A stretch of DNA of 64,000 bases from DATAOG01 sp963753685 (lineage in GTDB: Bacteria; Pseudomonadota; Alphaproteobacteria; Geminicoccales; Geminicoccaceae). Positions 37,402 to 46,656 of this stretch are shown here, piece by piece (positions within the stretch are counted from its first letter, which is position 1; each line of letters opens with the position of its first letter). The DNA lies in NCBI GenBank assembly GCA_963753685.1, contig CAVWDE010000011.1, forward strand, positions 248,001 through 312,000. The letters run 5' to 3'. The position numbers and the translations under genes were made by a program. The notes under the pieces are model-generated. The model saw only the letters and a program-made list of their open reading frames with translations. It searched no databases and was not told the origin of the DNA.

Positions 37402-39191
37402 GAGGTGCGCTCCGATACAGTCCGTGGGTGCGGCGCCCGCGCGACCTTCGGCAGCGCGCCCGGGCCGCGCGCGATCCGCAGCTCCGCCCGCAGCCTGCGG
37501 GTGGCGGCCTGATCGACCGCCCACGACGCCCGGTCGATCGCGACCCCGTAAGCCGCGCGGGCGAAGTCCTCCGTGATCAGCTCGTCACGCAGATCCGCGA
37601 GCACCCGTTCCGGGTCGCGCTCGAGGGCATCGCCCCAGCCGCCGCCGCCCGCCAGCTCGTGGCGGAAGACGTCGCCCCGGCGGATGGTCATGGTGGGCTT
37701 GCTCGGCAGCAGCTTCGGATCATCGCTCTCCGGGTTCAGGACGTTGACCGAGGGTGCGCCCGGCTCGCCGCCGTAGAGGCCGTAGGGCCGGTGCGTCTGC
37801 CGGTCGGCGCGCACCTGCAGGATCGCCTCGTCCGCGAGCAGGCGGTAGTCGCGCCGGTAGGGCGTGCCGCCGCGGAACTTGCCGGGGCCGGAGCGGTCGG
37901 GCACGAGCTGATAGGCGAGGATCTGGATCGGCTGCTCGCCCTCGGTGACCTCGACCGAGTGCGAGGCCATGTTGACGAACAGGTTGGAGTTGCCCTCGAG
38001 GCCGTCGGCCCAGGGCCGGCCGCCCCAGGCCCCGCAGGCGAAGTCGACGTAGATGAAGGGCCGGCGCGCGGCGTCCCAGCCGCCGATGGTGATGCCGGTG
38101 TTGCCGCCTTCCGAGGCCGCCATGACCCGCTCCGGCAGCATCATGGCGAGCGCGCCGAGCGCACAGTCGAGCATGCGAAAGCCCGTGAGGCCGCGCGCCG
38201 CGCAGGCCGCCGGCAGCACACCGTTCGCGATCGTGCCCGGGGGTGCCACCACCTCGATCACTCGGAACACGCCCTCGTTGGTCGGGATATCTGGGGAAAT
38301 CACCGACTTCACGGCCGTGTAGCTCGCGGCCTTGGTGAAGGAAAAGGTATTGTTGATGGCGCCCTTGACCTGGGGCGAAGTGCCGGTCCAGTCGACCGTG
38401 ATGTGGTCGTCCTGTTTGGTGATCGTGCACAGGAGGCGGATCGGCTTGCCGACGTCGATCCCGTCGTCGTCGATCCAGTCCTCGAAGCTGAAGGTGCCAT
38501 CCGGCAGCCCCTGGATCGCGGCCCGGGTCATCTGCTCGGAATAGTCGAGCAGCTCCTGCATGTGCGCGCGCATGCCGAGGGCGCCATAACGGGCGGCGAG
38601 CTCCAGGATCTGACGCTCGGCGATGTGGCAGGCCGAGAGCTGCGCGCGCAGGTCGCCGAACACGCGCACCGGGACGCGGACGTTGCACTCGATGATCTGC
38701 AGGATGGTCTCGTTGCGCTGGCCTTGATCGTAGAGCTTGAGCGGCGGGATGCGCAGGCCCTCGGCGTAGATCTCGGTCGAGTCCGAGGCATTCGAGCCCG
38801 GAACCCGGCCGCCGACGTCGGTGTGATGGCAGACCGTGGCCGCAAACGCGAGCCGCTCGCCGCCCACGAACACGGGCTTGAAGACGAAGATGTCCGGCAG
38901 GTGCATGCCGCCTGCGAAGGGATCGTTCATCATGAAGACGTCGCCCGGCCGGATCTCGCCGGCAAAGCGCTTGAGCACCGCCGCGAGCGCAGTCGGGATC
39001 GAGCCGAGATGGCCGGGCAGCGTCAGCCCTTGTGCGACCAGCCGGCCGTCGCCGTCCGCGACCGCGGTCGAGTAGTCCATGTTGTCGCGAAGCACGCCCG
39101 AATAGGCGGTACGCGCGATCGTCAGCGCCATCTCGTCGGCGATCGACAGGATCGCGTTCTTGAACAGCTCGAACTCGATCGGGTCGCGCAC
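37398..39191 (-). CDS. Hydantoinase/oxoprolinase B subunit (HyuB-like), copy 2
   Basis: 597 residues with MNDPFAGGMHLPDI, HHTDVGGRVPGSNASD and SGPGKFRGGTPYRRDY, conserved HyuB blocks. It starts with GTG at 39191 behind AGGAGGAAG and follows dppF by 21 bases, so it belongs to the importer operon. It overlaps hyuA2 by 4 bases, indicating stoichiometric expression of the two subunits. About 20 residues longer than copy 1, mostly at the C-terminus. Confidence 0.88.
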   Translation of the reverse strand: MRDPIEFELFKNAILSIADEMALTIARTAYSGVLRDNMDYSTAVADGDGRLVAQGLTLPGHLGSIPTALAAVLKRFAGEIRPGDVFMMNDPFAGGMHLPDIFVFKPVFVGGERLAFAATVCHHTDVGGRVPGSNASDSTEIYAEGLRIPPLKLYDQGQRNETILQIIECNVRVPVRVFGDLRAQLSACHIAERQILELAARYGALGMRAHMQELLDYSEQMTRAAIQGLPDGTFSFEDWIDDDGIDVGKPIRLLCTITKQDDHITVDWTGTSPQVKGAINNTFSFTKAASYTAVKSVISPDIPTNEGVFRVIEVVAPPGTIANGVLPAACAARGLTGFRMLDCALGALAMMLPERVMAASEGGNTGITIGGWDAARRPFIYVDFACGAWGGRPWADGLEGNSNLFVNMASHSVEVTEGEQPIQILAYQLVPDRSGPGKFRGGTPYRRDYRLLADEAILQVRADRQTHRPYGLYGGEPGAPSVNVLNPESDDPKLLPSKPTMTIRRGDVFRHELAGGGGWGDALERDPERVLADLRDELITEDFARAAYGVAIDRASWAVDQAATRRLRAELRIARGPGALPKVARAPHPRTVSERTS

Positions 39192-39212
39192 CTTCTTCCT
39201 CCTCTTGATCGC

Positions 39213-40166
39213 CTACGCCATCTCGCCGGCGCGCAAGCACGCGACCGAGCGGCCCGGAAGCAGCGGCTCGAGCGGCGGATAGGACTGGGCGCAGGCAGCG
39301 ACCGCCCAGGGACAGCGCTGATGCAGATGGCAGCCCGCCGGCAGATCGATCGGGCTCGGGATCTCGCCGCTCAGGAAGAAGCGCTCCGGCTTGTGGTCGG
39401 GATCGGGGTAGAGCACCGACGACAGCAAGGCGCGGCTGTAGGGGTGGAGCGGGCGCGCGAAGATCTGCTCGGTGGCACCAGTCTCGACGATCTTGCCGAG
39501 GTACATGATCGCGACCCGGCTGCAGACCCGGCGCACCGCCGTGAGATCGTGCGAGATGAAGAGATAGGCAAGTCCGAGCCGCTCTCGCAGGTCGATCAGA
39601 AGGTGCAGGATCTCGGCCCGGATCGAGACGTCGAGCGCCGAGGTCGGCTCATCCAGAACTACCAGGTCGGGCTCGGTGACCAGCGCCCGGGCGAGGCCGA
39701 TGCGCTGCTGCGCGCCGGCGCTCAGCTGGTGGGGATACTTGGCGAGCACGTCCGGATCGAAGCCGACCAGGTCCAGCACCTCCACCACGCGCTGCATGCG
39801 TTGGCGCGGCGCCAGGTCGGTCACCAGCTGCAGCGGCTCGCCTACGATCGTGCCGATCCGCATGCGCGGGTTGAGGGAATCGTAGGGCTCCTGGAACACC
39901 ATCTGGATGCGCCGGCGAACCGGCCGGAAGGCAGACCCGCTGATCGCGCGCAGGTCGTGGCCATCGAAGCGGATCGCGCCCGAGCTCGGCTCCAGGAGCT
40001 TCAACAGGCAGCGGCCGACCGTGGTCTTGCCGGAGCCGCTCTCGCCGACCAGGGCCAGCGCTTCGCCGCGCTCGATCTCGAACGAGACGCCGTTGACGGC
40101 CTTGACCGAGCGGTCGCGGCCGGCCGGGAAGTGCTTGGTGAGCTCGTGAACCTCGACCAGCGCCAT
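39213..40166 (-). CDS. dppF: Oligopeptide/dipeptide-type ABC transporter ATPase DppF
   Basis: 317 residues with Walker A GESGSGKTT, the family block VFQEPYDSLNPRMRIG, signature LSAGAQQRIGLARAL (an unusual Ala for Gly in LSGG) and Walker B LVVLDEPTSALD. The C-terminal OppC-type zinc/Cys region CHLHQRCPWAVAAC is present. ATG 40166 overlaps the dppD stop (TGATG). Works with DppD at the cytoplasmic face of the DppBC channel. Confidence 0.88.
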   Translation of the reverse strand: MALVEVHELTKHFPAGRDRSVKAVNGVSFEIERGEALALVGESGSGKTTVGRCLLKLLEPSSGAIRFDGHDLRAISGSAFRPVRRRIQMVFQEPYDSLNPRMRIGTIVGEPLQLVTDLAPRQRMQRVVEVLDLVGFDPDVLAKYPHQLSAGAQQRIGLARALVTEPDLVVLDEPTSALDVSIRAEILHLLIDLRERLGLAYLFISHDLTAVRRVCSRVAIMYLGKIVETGATEQIFARPLHPYSRALLSSVLYPDPDHKPERFFLSGEIPSPIDLPAGCHLHQRCPWAVAACAQSYPPLEPLLPGRSVACLRAGEMA

Positions 40167-41152
40167 CACACCTCCGCGGCGCCGGTCGCCACCTCGGCCC
40201 GCCGGAAGCAGCTCGCGAGGTGGCCGTCGGCGACCGGCTCGAGTTCGGGCCCCGCCTGCCGGCAGCGCGGCAGGGCGACCGGACAGCGCCGGGCATAGCT
40301 GCAGGCGCCGGCCGACGCCGGGCCGGTGCGCTCGGCGGTCGCCGTGAGCGGTGCCCGCCCGACATCGCGCGCCGCGGCCGCGGCCCGGATCAGGTGCCGG
40401 CTGTAGGGGTGGGCGGCGCTCCTGAAAAAAACCGGCACGCGCGCGACCTCGACGATCCGGCCGGCGAACATGACCGCGACCCGCTCGCAGTAGTGCGCGA
40501 CCACGCCGAGATCGCGCGACACCAGCACCAGCGATGTGCGGAAATCGCGCACGAGATCGTGCATCAGATCGAGGATCTGGCGCGAGATCGTCACGTCCAG
40601 GCCCGCGGTCGGCTCGTCGGCGAGCAGCAGCTTGGTCGAATGTACCAGCGCCATGGCGATGATCACCCGCTGGCACATGCCGCCGCTGAGCTCGTGCGGG
40701 TAGGCCGCGAGCCGCCGCCTCGGATCGGGGATGCCAACCGCGGTCAGCAGCTGCTCGGCGCGCGCGAGTGCCTGCGTGCGCGAGGCGTCGCTGTGTGCGC
40801 GCACGACGTTCACGATCTGCTCGCCGATCCGGAGCAGGGGGTTCAGATGCTTCCGGGGCTCGGGCGTGGTCAGCGCGATCACCCGGCCGCGCAGCGTGCG
40901 CAGCTCGTCCTCGGACCTGCGCAGAAGGTCCTCGCCTTCGAACAGCACCCGGCCGGAGGCGATCCGCCAAGGCGGGCGGAGCAGCCCGAGGATCGCCTTG
41001 ACCAGGACCGTCTTGCCCGCGCCCGACTCGCCGACGATGCCGAGGGTCTCGCCGGCCTCGAGCGCAAGGTCGACGCCGTTCAGGACCGGGACGACGCCGG
41101 CGTCGCCGTGGTAGGCGACCCGCAGGTCCAGGACCTCGAGCAGCGACGCCAA
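40166..41152 (-). CDS. dppD: Oligopeptide/dipeptide-type ABC transporter ATPase DppD
   Basis: 328 residues with Walker A GESGAGKTV, signature LSGGMCQRV, Walker B LLLADEPTAGLD and the C-terminal GACSYARRCPVALPRC block. No Met is available at the homology start; TTG 41152 is chosen because GGAG lies 5 bases upstream and it begins 2 bases after the dppC stop. Walker A ends in T-V instead of T-T, and the Q-loop region reads ALTTPEPRKHLNPLL rather than the usual IFQDP, so this subunit could be less active than DppF. Confidence 0.85.
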   Translation of the reverse strand: MASLLEVLDLRVAYHGDAGVVPVLNGVDLALEAGETLGIVGESGAGKTVLVKAILGLLRPPWRIASGRVLFEGEDLLRRSEDELRTLRGRVIALTTPEPRKHLNPLLRIGEQIVNVVRAHSDASRTQALARAEQLLTAVGIPDPRRRLAAYPHELSGGMCQRVIIAMALVHSTKLLLADEPTAGLDVTISRQILDLMHDLVRDFRTSLVLVSRDLGVVAHYCERVAVMFAGRIVEVARVPVFFRSAAHPYSRHLIRAAAAARDVGRAPLTATAERTGPASAGACSYARRCPVALPRCRQAGPELEPVADGHLASCFRRAEVATGAAEV

Positions 41153-41154
41153 GC

Positions 41155-42069
41155 TCAGCTCCGGTTGACCGGATCGAGCCAGGCCCGCAGCCCGTCGCCG
41201 ACCAGCGCGTAGCCAAGCACGGTGATCCCGAGCGCCAGGCCCGGGAAGAACGCGGTCCACCACTGCCCGGTCATCATGTTGGGGGCGCCGATCGAGATCA
41301 TCGAGCCCCATTCGGGTGTGGGCTTGGGCACGCCCGCGCCGACGAAGCTCAGTGCCGCGGTCAAGAGGATCGCAAAGCCGATGCCGGGCGAGATGTTGGC
41401 GAGCGCCGACGTCAGGGCGTTCGGCATGACGTGCACGAAAGCGACCCGCAACTCCGAATTGCCGGCGCAGCGCGCGGCCTCCACGAACGGGCGCTCGCGC
41501 ACCTGCAAGACCGAGCCGCGGGTGACGCGCAGGAAATAGGGGATGTTGAGGAAGGCGAGCGCGGCCACCACGTTCAGGACGCCCGGCCCCCGGAAGCCCA
41601 CCAGTGCCAGCGCGAAGATGAAAATCGGGAACGCCTGGAGGATGTCGGCGCTGCGCATGATCGCTTCGCTGACGAACCGGCCTAGTCCGGCGGCGCCCGA
41701 GAAGAAGCCGGAGACCACGCCCAGCGCCACGCCCAGCACGAAGGCCACGAGCGAGGAGACGAGCGCGATCGTGAGATCGATGCGCGGGGCCGCGATCACG
41801 CGCGAGAAGATGTCCATGCCGACCACGTCGGTGCCCATCCAATGCTCGAAGGACGGCGGCAGCAGCCCCGCGCCGGGCAACGCGCGCTCCGGATGGTAGG
41901 GCGCGATCAGGGGGCCGAACGCGGCGAGGAACAGGGTGAGCGCCACGATCCCGAGGCCGAGCGCGAAGCTCGGTTGGCGGCGGACGAAGGCGGCGAACGC
42001 CGCCAGCCGGCGCAGGCCGAGCCTGGTGCGCGGCAGGGCGACGGCCGCGGGCAGCGCCTGATCACGCAT
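41155..42069 (-). CDS. dppC: Oligopeptide/dipeptide-type ABC transporter permease DppC
   Basis: 304 residues. N-terminal OppC domain with one helix (FALGLGIVALTLFLAAFGP) followed by HWMGTDVVGMDIFSRV, then the binding-protein-dependent permease domain with the EAA-type loop EAARCAGNSELRVAFVHVMPN. ATG 42069 fits the homology, but no ribosome binding site precedes it: the upstream spacer is a C-rich repeat tract (see 42074-42107). Confidence 0.88.
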   Translation of the reverse strand: MRDQALPAAVALPRTRLGLRRLAAFAAFVRRQPSFALGLGIVALTLFLAAFGPLIAPYHPERALPGAGLLPPSFEHWMGTDVVGMDIFSRVIAAPRIDLTIALVSSLVAFVLGVALGVVSGFFSGAAGLGRFVSEAIMRSADILQAFPIFIFALALVGFRGPGVLNVVAALAFLNIPYFLRVTRGSVLQVRERPFVEAARCAGNSELRVAFVHVMPNALTSALANISPGIGFAILLTAALSFVGAGVPKPTPEWGSMISIGAPNMMTGQWWTAFFPGLALGITVLGYALVGDGLRAWLDPVNRS

Positions 42070-42073
42070 GGCA

Positions 42074-42107
42074 GGGGCCGGGGCGGGGGCCGGGGTGGGG
42101 ACCGGGG
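42074..42107. repeat. GC-only repeat tract of G4/G5 runs in the dppB-dppC spacer
   Basis: On the + strand, six runs of four or five Gs are separated by one to three bases (the units look like GGGGCC), meeting the simple pattern for a G-quadruplex. On the dpp coding strand it is C-rich and fills the position where the dppC ribosome binding site should be. It may be an inherent replication or sequencing trouble spot, or may limit dppC translation. Confidence 0.6.
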
Positions 42108-42120
42108 CGAGGCGGCGCGC

Positions 42121-43131
42121 TCACGCCTTGATCCTCGGGTCGATCAGGAAATAGGCGAGGTCGACCAGGAGGAAGACGAACAACGTGAAGACCGCGGCCA
42201 GCAGCACGAACGCCTGCAAGGGCGCGTAGTCGGAATTGACAACCGCCTCGACCGCATACTGGCCGAGCCCGCCCCAGGCGAACACGGTCTCGACCAGGAC
42301 AGCACCACCGAGCAGGAACCAGAACACGATCCCGACCACCGTGATGATCGGCGGCAGCGCGTTCTTGAGCGCGTAGCGCAAGAGCGTGCGGCGCGACAGC
42401 CCGAGCGCCCGGCCGTGCTCGACGAAGTCCGAAAGCATCATCTCCTCGACCGTCGCACGCGTGTTCTTGATGATCAGCGTCATGTAGACCAGGGTCAGCG
42501 TCGCGACCGGCAGGATCAGGTGCTGCAGCGCCGAGCGGAAGGCCTCGAAGTCGCCGGCGAGCAGCGCATCGACCACCACCATGCCGGTGACCGGCGCCGG
42601 CGTCATGACGATCGGGTCCAGCTGGCCGATCGGCCCGGGGACGAGGCCCAAGGTCGAGAAGAAGACGTAGATCAGGATCAGCCCGAGCCAGAAATCGGGG
42701 ATCGAGCCCGCGAGCATGCCGTAGCCGAACAGCACCTTGTCGGCGATGCCGCGACGGTTGACCGCAGTATAGACGCCGATCGGGATGCCGAGCAGCACCG
42801 AGAGGATGCCGGCCGAGAGCACGAGCTCGAGGGTTGCGGGCAGGCGCTGCTCGATGTCCTGGAGCACGCTCTGCGAGGTCCGCCAGGAGCGCCCGAAGTC
42901 GCCTTGCAAGAGGTTGCCGACGTAGAGCGCGTACTGCTCGTAGAGCGGCCGGTCGAGGCCAAGGTCGCGGCGGACCTCCTGGATGCGCTCCTGGGTCGCG
43001 AACTGCCCGGCCATGAGAAAGGCGGGATCGCCCGGCAGCAGGCGGATCAGGAAGAACACGATGATCGAGACCGCGAACAGCTGCGGCACGAGGAACAGGA
43101 GACGCCGGCCGATGTACTTGAGGAAGCGCAT
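42121..43131 (-). CDS. dppB: Oligopeptide/dipeptide-type ABC transporter permease DppB
   Basis: 336 residues. Typical start MRFLKYIGRRLLFLVPQL, then FFLIRLLPGDPA and the loop VEHGRALGLSRRTLLRYALKN that contacts the ATPase. Six predicted helices. It follows the Ntn-hydrolase gene by 36 bases in the minus-strand operon. A weak purine-rich GAGCGGG precedes ATG 43131. Confidence 0.9.
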   Translation of the reverse strand: MRFLKYIGRRLLFLVPQLFAVSIIVFFLIRLLPGDPAFLMAGQFATQERIQEVRRDLGLDRPLYEQYALYVGNLLQGDFGRSWRTSQSVLQDIEQRLPATLELVLSAGILSVLLGIPIGVYTAVNRRGIADKVLFGYGMLAGSIPDFWLGLILIYVFFSTLGLVPGPIGQLDPIVMTPAPVTGMVVVDALLAGDFEAFRSALQHLILPVATLTLVYMTLIIKNTRATVEEMMLSDFVEHGRALGLSRRTLLRYALKNALPPIITVVGIVFWFLLGGAVLVETVFAWGGLGQYAVEAVVNSDYAPLQAFVLLAAVFTLFVFLLVDLAYFLIDPRIKA

Positions 43132-43167
43132 CCCGCTCGGGTGACCGGTGGCTGGTGTGCGAGCGGC

Positions 43168-44220
43168 TCAGGCGGCGGCGCGGCTGGGCAGGACCTGGCC
43201 GGTCGCGCGGTCGAGCTCCAGGATGTGGCGCAGTTGCCGGACCGCGAGCGGCGTGAGCTCGCCGGTGAGCGTCGTGTACTCGCCCGCCGGCAGCGCAGCG
43301 ATCGGGAAGCCGAGGAAGGTGCCCCAGGCGCGCTCCTGCAGCAGCTGATCGCCGTGCTCGGGCGCCTCGCCGCAGGGCCAGCCGTAGGTGTACCAAAAGA
43401 CGCCGCCCGCCGGATCGATGATCTCGGCGCTGACCGAGCCCCACGCGGGCTTCGCCGGATCGAAGCTTGCCCCGTGCAGGCTGCCGTGGTTGCAGATCGA
43501 ATAGCCGTGACCCGGGATCCACGGGTTGTCGCCCGCGAAGCGGTCCTTGTGGGCGTGGTCGCTGAGCAGGCGCGCCATGGCCCTCAGATCGATCGGGCCA
43601 CCAAGGCCGCCCAGCAGCTCCTGCGCGCGCTGGTAGCGCGACTGGTTCGGCACCCTCGGGTTGTCGAGCGAGCAGAGCGGATCGCCCTCCTCCGCCTGCA
43701 TGCCGACCCAGCAGTTGACGTTGACCGCGGTGCCGCCCGGGCGGGCGCTCAGGCGCTTGGTGACGTTGAGCCGCTTGCGGCCGATCTCGACCAGCGCGAG
43801 GTGCCCATCCTTATCCGCGAGCATGCCGGCGCCGGCGAAGCCGCGCGGCAGACGCTCCATAAGGTCGAGCGCGTCGTCGACCGTGGCGCATTCGGTCATC
43901 ACCCGGGCCCAAAGGTCGTGAGGCTTGAGAGCGCCTTCGGGGGCGAGGTTCTCCGGCTTCTCGACCGCGAGCGTCCAGGTGAAGGCGAGGCCCGCCTCGT
44001 TGAGGCCGCGGGTCGGCGCGCCGCTCACCGAGTCCGAATAGGCCTGCGCCGAGGCGGTCGCGAGCGGCTGCAGGTGGGTCCCGACGAAGGCGTGGCCGCG
44101 CCCCGGCCGGCGCACCACGACCTTGGTGCGGATGTCGTAGGGATCGTCGCTGACGCCACCGATCAAGGCCCGGCCCGCGGGGGCGACCGCATCGCCGGTC
44201 GCGCCGATGTTGGTGCACAT
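43168..44220 (-). CDS. Ntn hydrolase of the C45 (acyl-transferase/peptidase)-like family
   Basis: 350 residues. Removal of the initiator Met would expose Cys2 (MCTNIGATGDA), the expected N-terminal nucleophile of an Ntn hydrolase; the ATG at 44220 with GGGAGAG upstream is therefore chosen over the preceding TTG. Other family-like blocks are SVSGAPTRGLNEAGLAFTWT and VNVNCWVGMQ. Relatives hydrolyse peptide or amide side chains, such as dipeptidases and penicillin acyltransferases. It has no signal peptide, so would act on imported peptides in the cytoplasm. It sits between dppA and dppB. Confidence 0.75.
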   Translation of the reverse strand: MCTNIGATGDAVAPAGRALIGGVSDDPYDIRTKVVVRRPGRGHAFVGTHLQPLATASAQAYSDSVSGAPTRGLNEAGLAFTWTLAVEKPENLAPEGALKPHDLWARVMTECATVDDALDLMERLPRGFAGAGMLADKDGHLALVEIGRKRLNVTKRLSARPGGTAVNVNCWVGMQAEEGDPLCSLDNPRVPNQSRYQRAQELLGGLGGPIDLRAMARLLSDHAHKDRFAGDNPWIPGHGYSICNHGSLHGASFDPAKPAWGSVSAEIIDPAGGVFWYTYGWPCGEAPEHGDQLLQERAWGTFLGFPIAALPAGEYTTLTGELTPLAVRQLRHILELDRATGQVLPSRAAA

Positions 44221-44280
44221 CAAAGCTCTCCCGTCGAAGGTGCGGCGGGGCCGGAAGCACCTTCGGCCCCGCCCGATGCG

Positions 44281-45897
44281 TCATTGGCGTCGAATGTAGG
44301 CGAAGCGGATCTGGTTATCGGGCGTCCAGAGGAAGCCGGTCAGGTCCTTCTTGGTCGCCACCGTCCAGTCGAACCAGGCGACCTGGACCCAGGGCACCTC
44401 GTCGGCCGCGATCTCCTGCAGCTGCTTTGCGATTTGCTCGCGCTCAGGCGAATCCTGCATGCGCATTACCTGCTCGAGCAGCTTGTTGTACGCAGGGTTG
44501 TTGTAGTCGACGCCGTTGATGAAGTTGTCCGGGCCGTTGCCGAGATAGACCCAGGACGAGTAGCCGGGATCGCCGCTCCACGGCCACTGCTCGTTCTCGG
44601 CGAACGCCTGCAGCTTCTTGCCGTACTTCTGCTCGGCCCAGACCGCGGTCGGCAGCGCCTGGAGCGCGACCCGGGCGCCGACCTGCTCCCAGCTGCTCTT
44701 GACCAGGACCGCCATTTCCTCGGACTCGCGCTGGGCGGCGTTGTAGGTCAGCGTGACGTCGAAGCCGTCCGGGAAGCCCGCCTCGCTCACCAGCTGCTTC
44801 GCCTTCGCGAGGTCGGTCTGGTAGTGGTAGGTCGACACGTAGCCGGCATAGATGTCCGGCACGGTGCTGGTCATGCGCCGCGCGTGGCCGAAGTAGACCT
44901 TGTCGATGATGTCGTCGTAGGGCGTGGCCCAGGCCATCGCCTGGCGCAGGGTCTTGTTGTCGAACGGCGGTTTGTCGGTCACCAGGCCGAGGTAGAGCTG
45001 CTTGTTGGACTGCGCGCGCACCACCTGCAGATTGGCGTCGTCCTTGACCTCGCGCAGCTCGCGCTCGTTCAGGCCCCAGGCGATGTCGATCTGGCCCGCC
45101 TTGAGCAGCGACAGGCGCGCGCTCGACTCCGGCACCGCCTTGAGGATCACGCGCTCGAAGTAAGGCTGAGGCTGCCCCTGCCAGTTCGGGTTCTTGACCA
45201 GCACGGTCTCGTTGCCCGGCACGACCCGCTCGACCTGGTAAGGGCCGAAGCCCGCAGCATGGGTGCGCAACCACTCCTTGGCCCAGGGGTCATCCTTGGT
45301 CGCGTGCTGCTTCGCCTCCTTGGAGTCGAACGGCCCGCCATAGTAGTTCTGGGCCAGGATCTTGTAGAAAATCGGGGTCGTCCCGCGCAGGTGGATGCGC
45401 ACCGTGTGCTGGTCGACCTTCTCGATGCTGTCCGGGCCGTCGATGCCGAGCACGTCGGCCATGAATTTGCCGACCCCCTTGACCGCGAACCGGCGTTGCC
45501 AGGACCAGACGTAGTCGTCGGCGTCGAACTCGTTGCCGTAGGGGCTCTTGATGCCCTGCTTGAGCTTGACAGTGACGATCTTGCCGTCGTCGCTCATCTG
45601 CCAGGAGTCGGCGAGCAGACCCGTGACGCCGCGGTCGTCGGTCGACCTGAGGTCGACGGTATCCGCGGGATCGTTCGGGATCTCGATGATCTTGTAGGCG
45701 AACAGATCGCCGCCGTGGACGTTCGCCATCATCATCTCACCTTCGGAGGTGAGCGCCTGCTCGCCGTCGAGCGAAGCGGGCGTGCCAGGGACCGCCACGA
45801 CCAGCGTCCGCTCGCGCAGGTCCTGCGCCGCGGCGCTCGCGGCGAGCGCCAGCGCGATGCCGCAGCCACCAACCACGCTCGCCCAACCCTTCATCAT
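44281..45897 (-). CDS. dppA: Peptide-type ABC transporter substrate-binding protein (DppA/OppA-like)
   Basis: 538 residues of the SBP_bac_5 family. A Sec signal (ALALAASAAAQD) is followed by blocks such as GLLADSWQMSDDGKIVTVKLKQ and LRQAMAWATPYDDIIDKVYFG. First gene of the operon dppA-Ntn hydrolase-dppB-C-D-F-hyuB2-hyuA2. ATG 45897 lies 4 bases after GGGAGG. The ligand may be a peptide, but the downstream enzymes suggest a cyclic or N-acylated one. Confidence 0.88.
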   Translation of the reverse strand: MMKGWASVVGGCGIALALAASAAAQDLRERTLVVAVPGTPASLDGEQALTSEGEMMMANVHGGDLFAYKIIEIPNDPADTVDLRSTDDRGVTGLLADSWQMSDDGKIVTVKLKQGIKSPYGNEFDADDYVWSWQRRFAVKGVGKFMADVLGIDGPDSIEKVDQHTVRIHLRGTTPIFYKILAQNYYGGPFDSKEAKQHATKDDPWAKEWLRTHAAGFGPYQVERVVPGNETVLVKNPNWQGQPQPYFERVILKAVPESSARLSLLKAGQIDIAWGLNERELREVKDDANLQVVRAQSNKQLYLGLVTDKPPFDNKTLRQAMAWATPYDDIIDKVYFGHARRMTSTVPDIYAGYVSTYHYQTDLAKAKQLVSEAGFPDGFDVTLTYNAAQRESEEMAVLVKSSWEQVGARVALQALPTAVWAEQKYGKKLQAFAENEQWPWSGDPGYSSWVYLGNGPDNFINGVDYNNPAYNKLLEQVMRMQDSPEREQIAKQLQEIAADEVPWVQVAWFDWTVATKKDLTGFLWTPDNQIRFAYIRRQ

Positions 45898-46656
45898 TCA
45901 GCCTCCCTGCCCGGGGCACGGCATTGATCTTGGCGACGCACGCCAGTGTCTGCCTTGCCGGCGTTGCCAATCTCACTCGGCGTCCGACCGCTGTCAACGC
46001 GCGCGGCCGCAGTCGCAGCCTCATGGCGCTCGGCCGTTCGATTGGACTGTGGTCGATCGGCTCTTCGAGGCGGGAAATGGGGTCCGCGCGCTCTCAACCG
46101 CCTACGAAGCGCTCGTGCTCTGTCGCTCCCTCGAAGAAGGGCCTCCCGGCGCGCACCGCGTCTTGGTCGCTTTGACACTCGCCGCTACGGGGCGCATTCG
46201 TGATTCTCACTGGCAAGCATTGATCGGGCGGTAGCAACAACGTCCCGCAAGAGGGAACGGCTGCGGCGGTTGAACCCGGCATAGACGACTGTCCACAGAC
46301 CGCCGAGGAGGTGCCGCGGCAGCTCGAAAGCTATGAGCCCTGCCCGAGCGAACGGCCCAGGGTCACCGCCGGCTGGCGCACGTGGCGCGCGTCTGGGAGT
46401 GTCGAAAACGGCGATTCGCTGGGACCAGGGTCGCCACCCGTGGCCACTGTTTGGTGGAACCGCCGCGATCGCATCGACGCGCCGATCGCGGCGGCCGGGT
46501 GGCAAGCGCGCCAGCGTTCGGCCGTTCACGGAAATTTGATGTGCGGTCAGGGGTGGCTGTGGGAACGAATTGGTCGGCGCAACGTTGTCGCGGAGCCCGA
46601 TGGCGAGCGATCCGAGTGTGAAATCGGTCAGACGGGCTCAACCACGCGGGGAGGCA
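45898..46656. other. 759-base region without a supported gene, upstream of hydrogenase remnants
   Basis: Lower GC content than the surroundings, especially 45950-46350. Open frames here are short, lack ribosome binding sites and show no recognisable protein family. It probably contains promoters for dppA (leftward) and for the PAS-domain gene (rightward), but no convincing -35/-10 pair or inverted repeat was seen. A lost or decayed gene cannot be excluded. Confidence 0.45.

Noticed and set aside
41842..45927. Very long open frame (over 1,300 codons) on the + strand opposite the dpp operon
   Set aside because: Its product is a low-complexity mix of Arg, Asp, Glu, Gly and Leu with no domain, and dppA, the Ntn hydrolase and dppB-C on the other strand are clearly conserved. 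High-GC antisense frames stay open by chance. The same holds for the frames at 37428-40298, 6391-8388, 3508-4722 and 35581-37512.
46185..46529. Minus-strand 114-codon frame upstream of the PAS gene
   Set aside because: No ribosome binding site, Arg/Pro-rich composition and no recognisable family; treated as non-coding.
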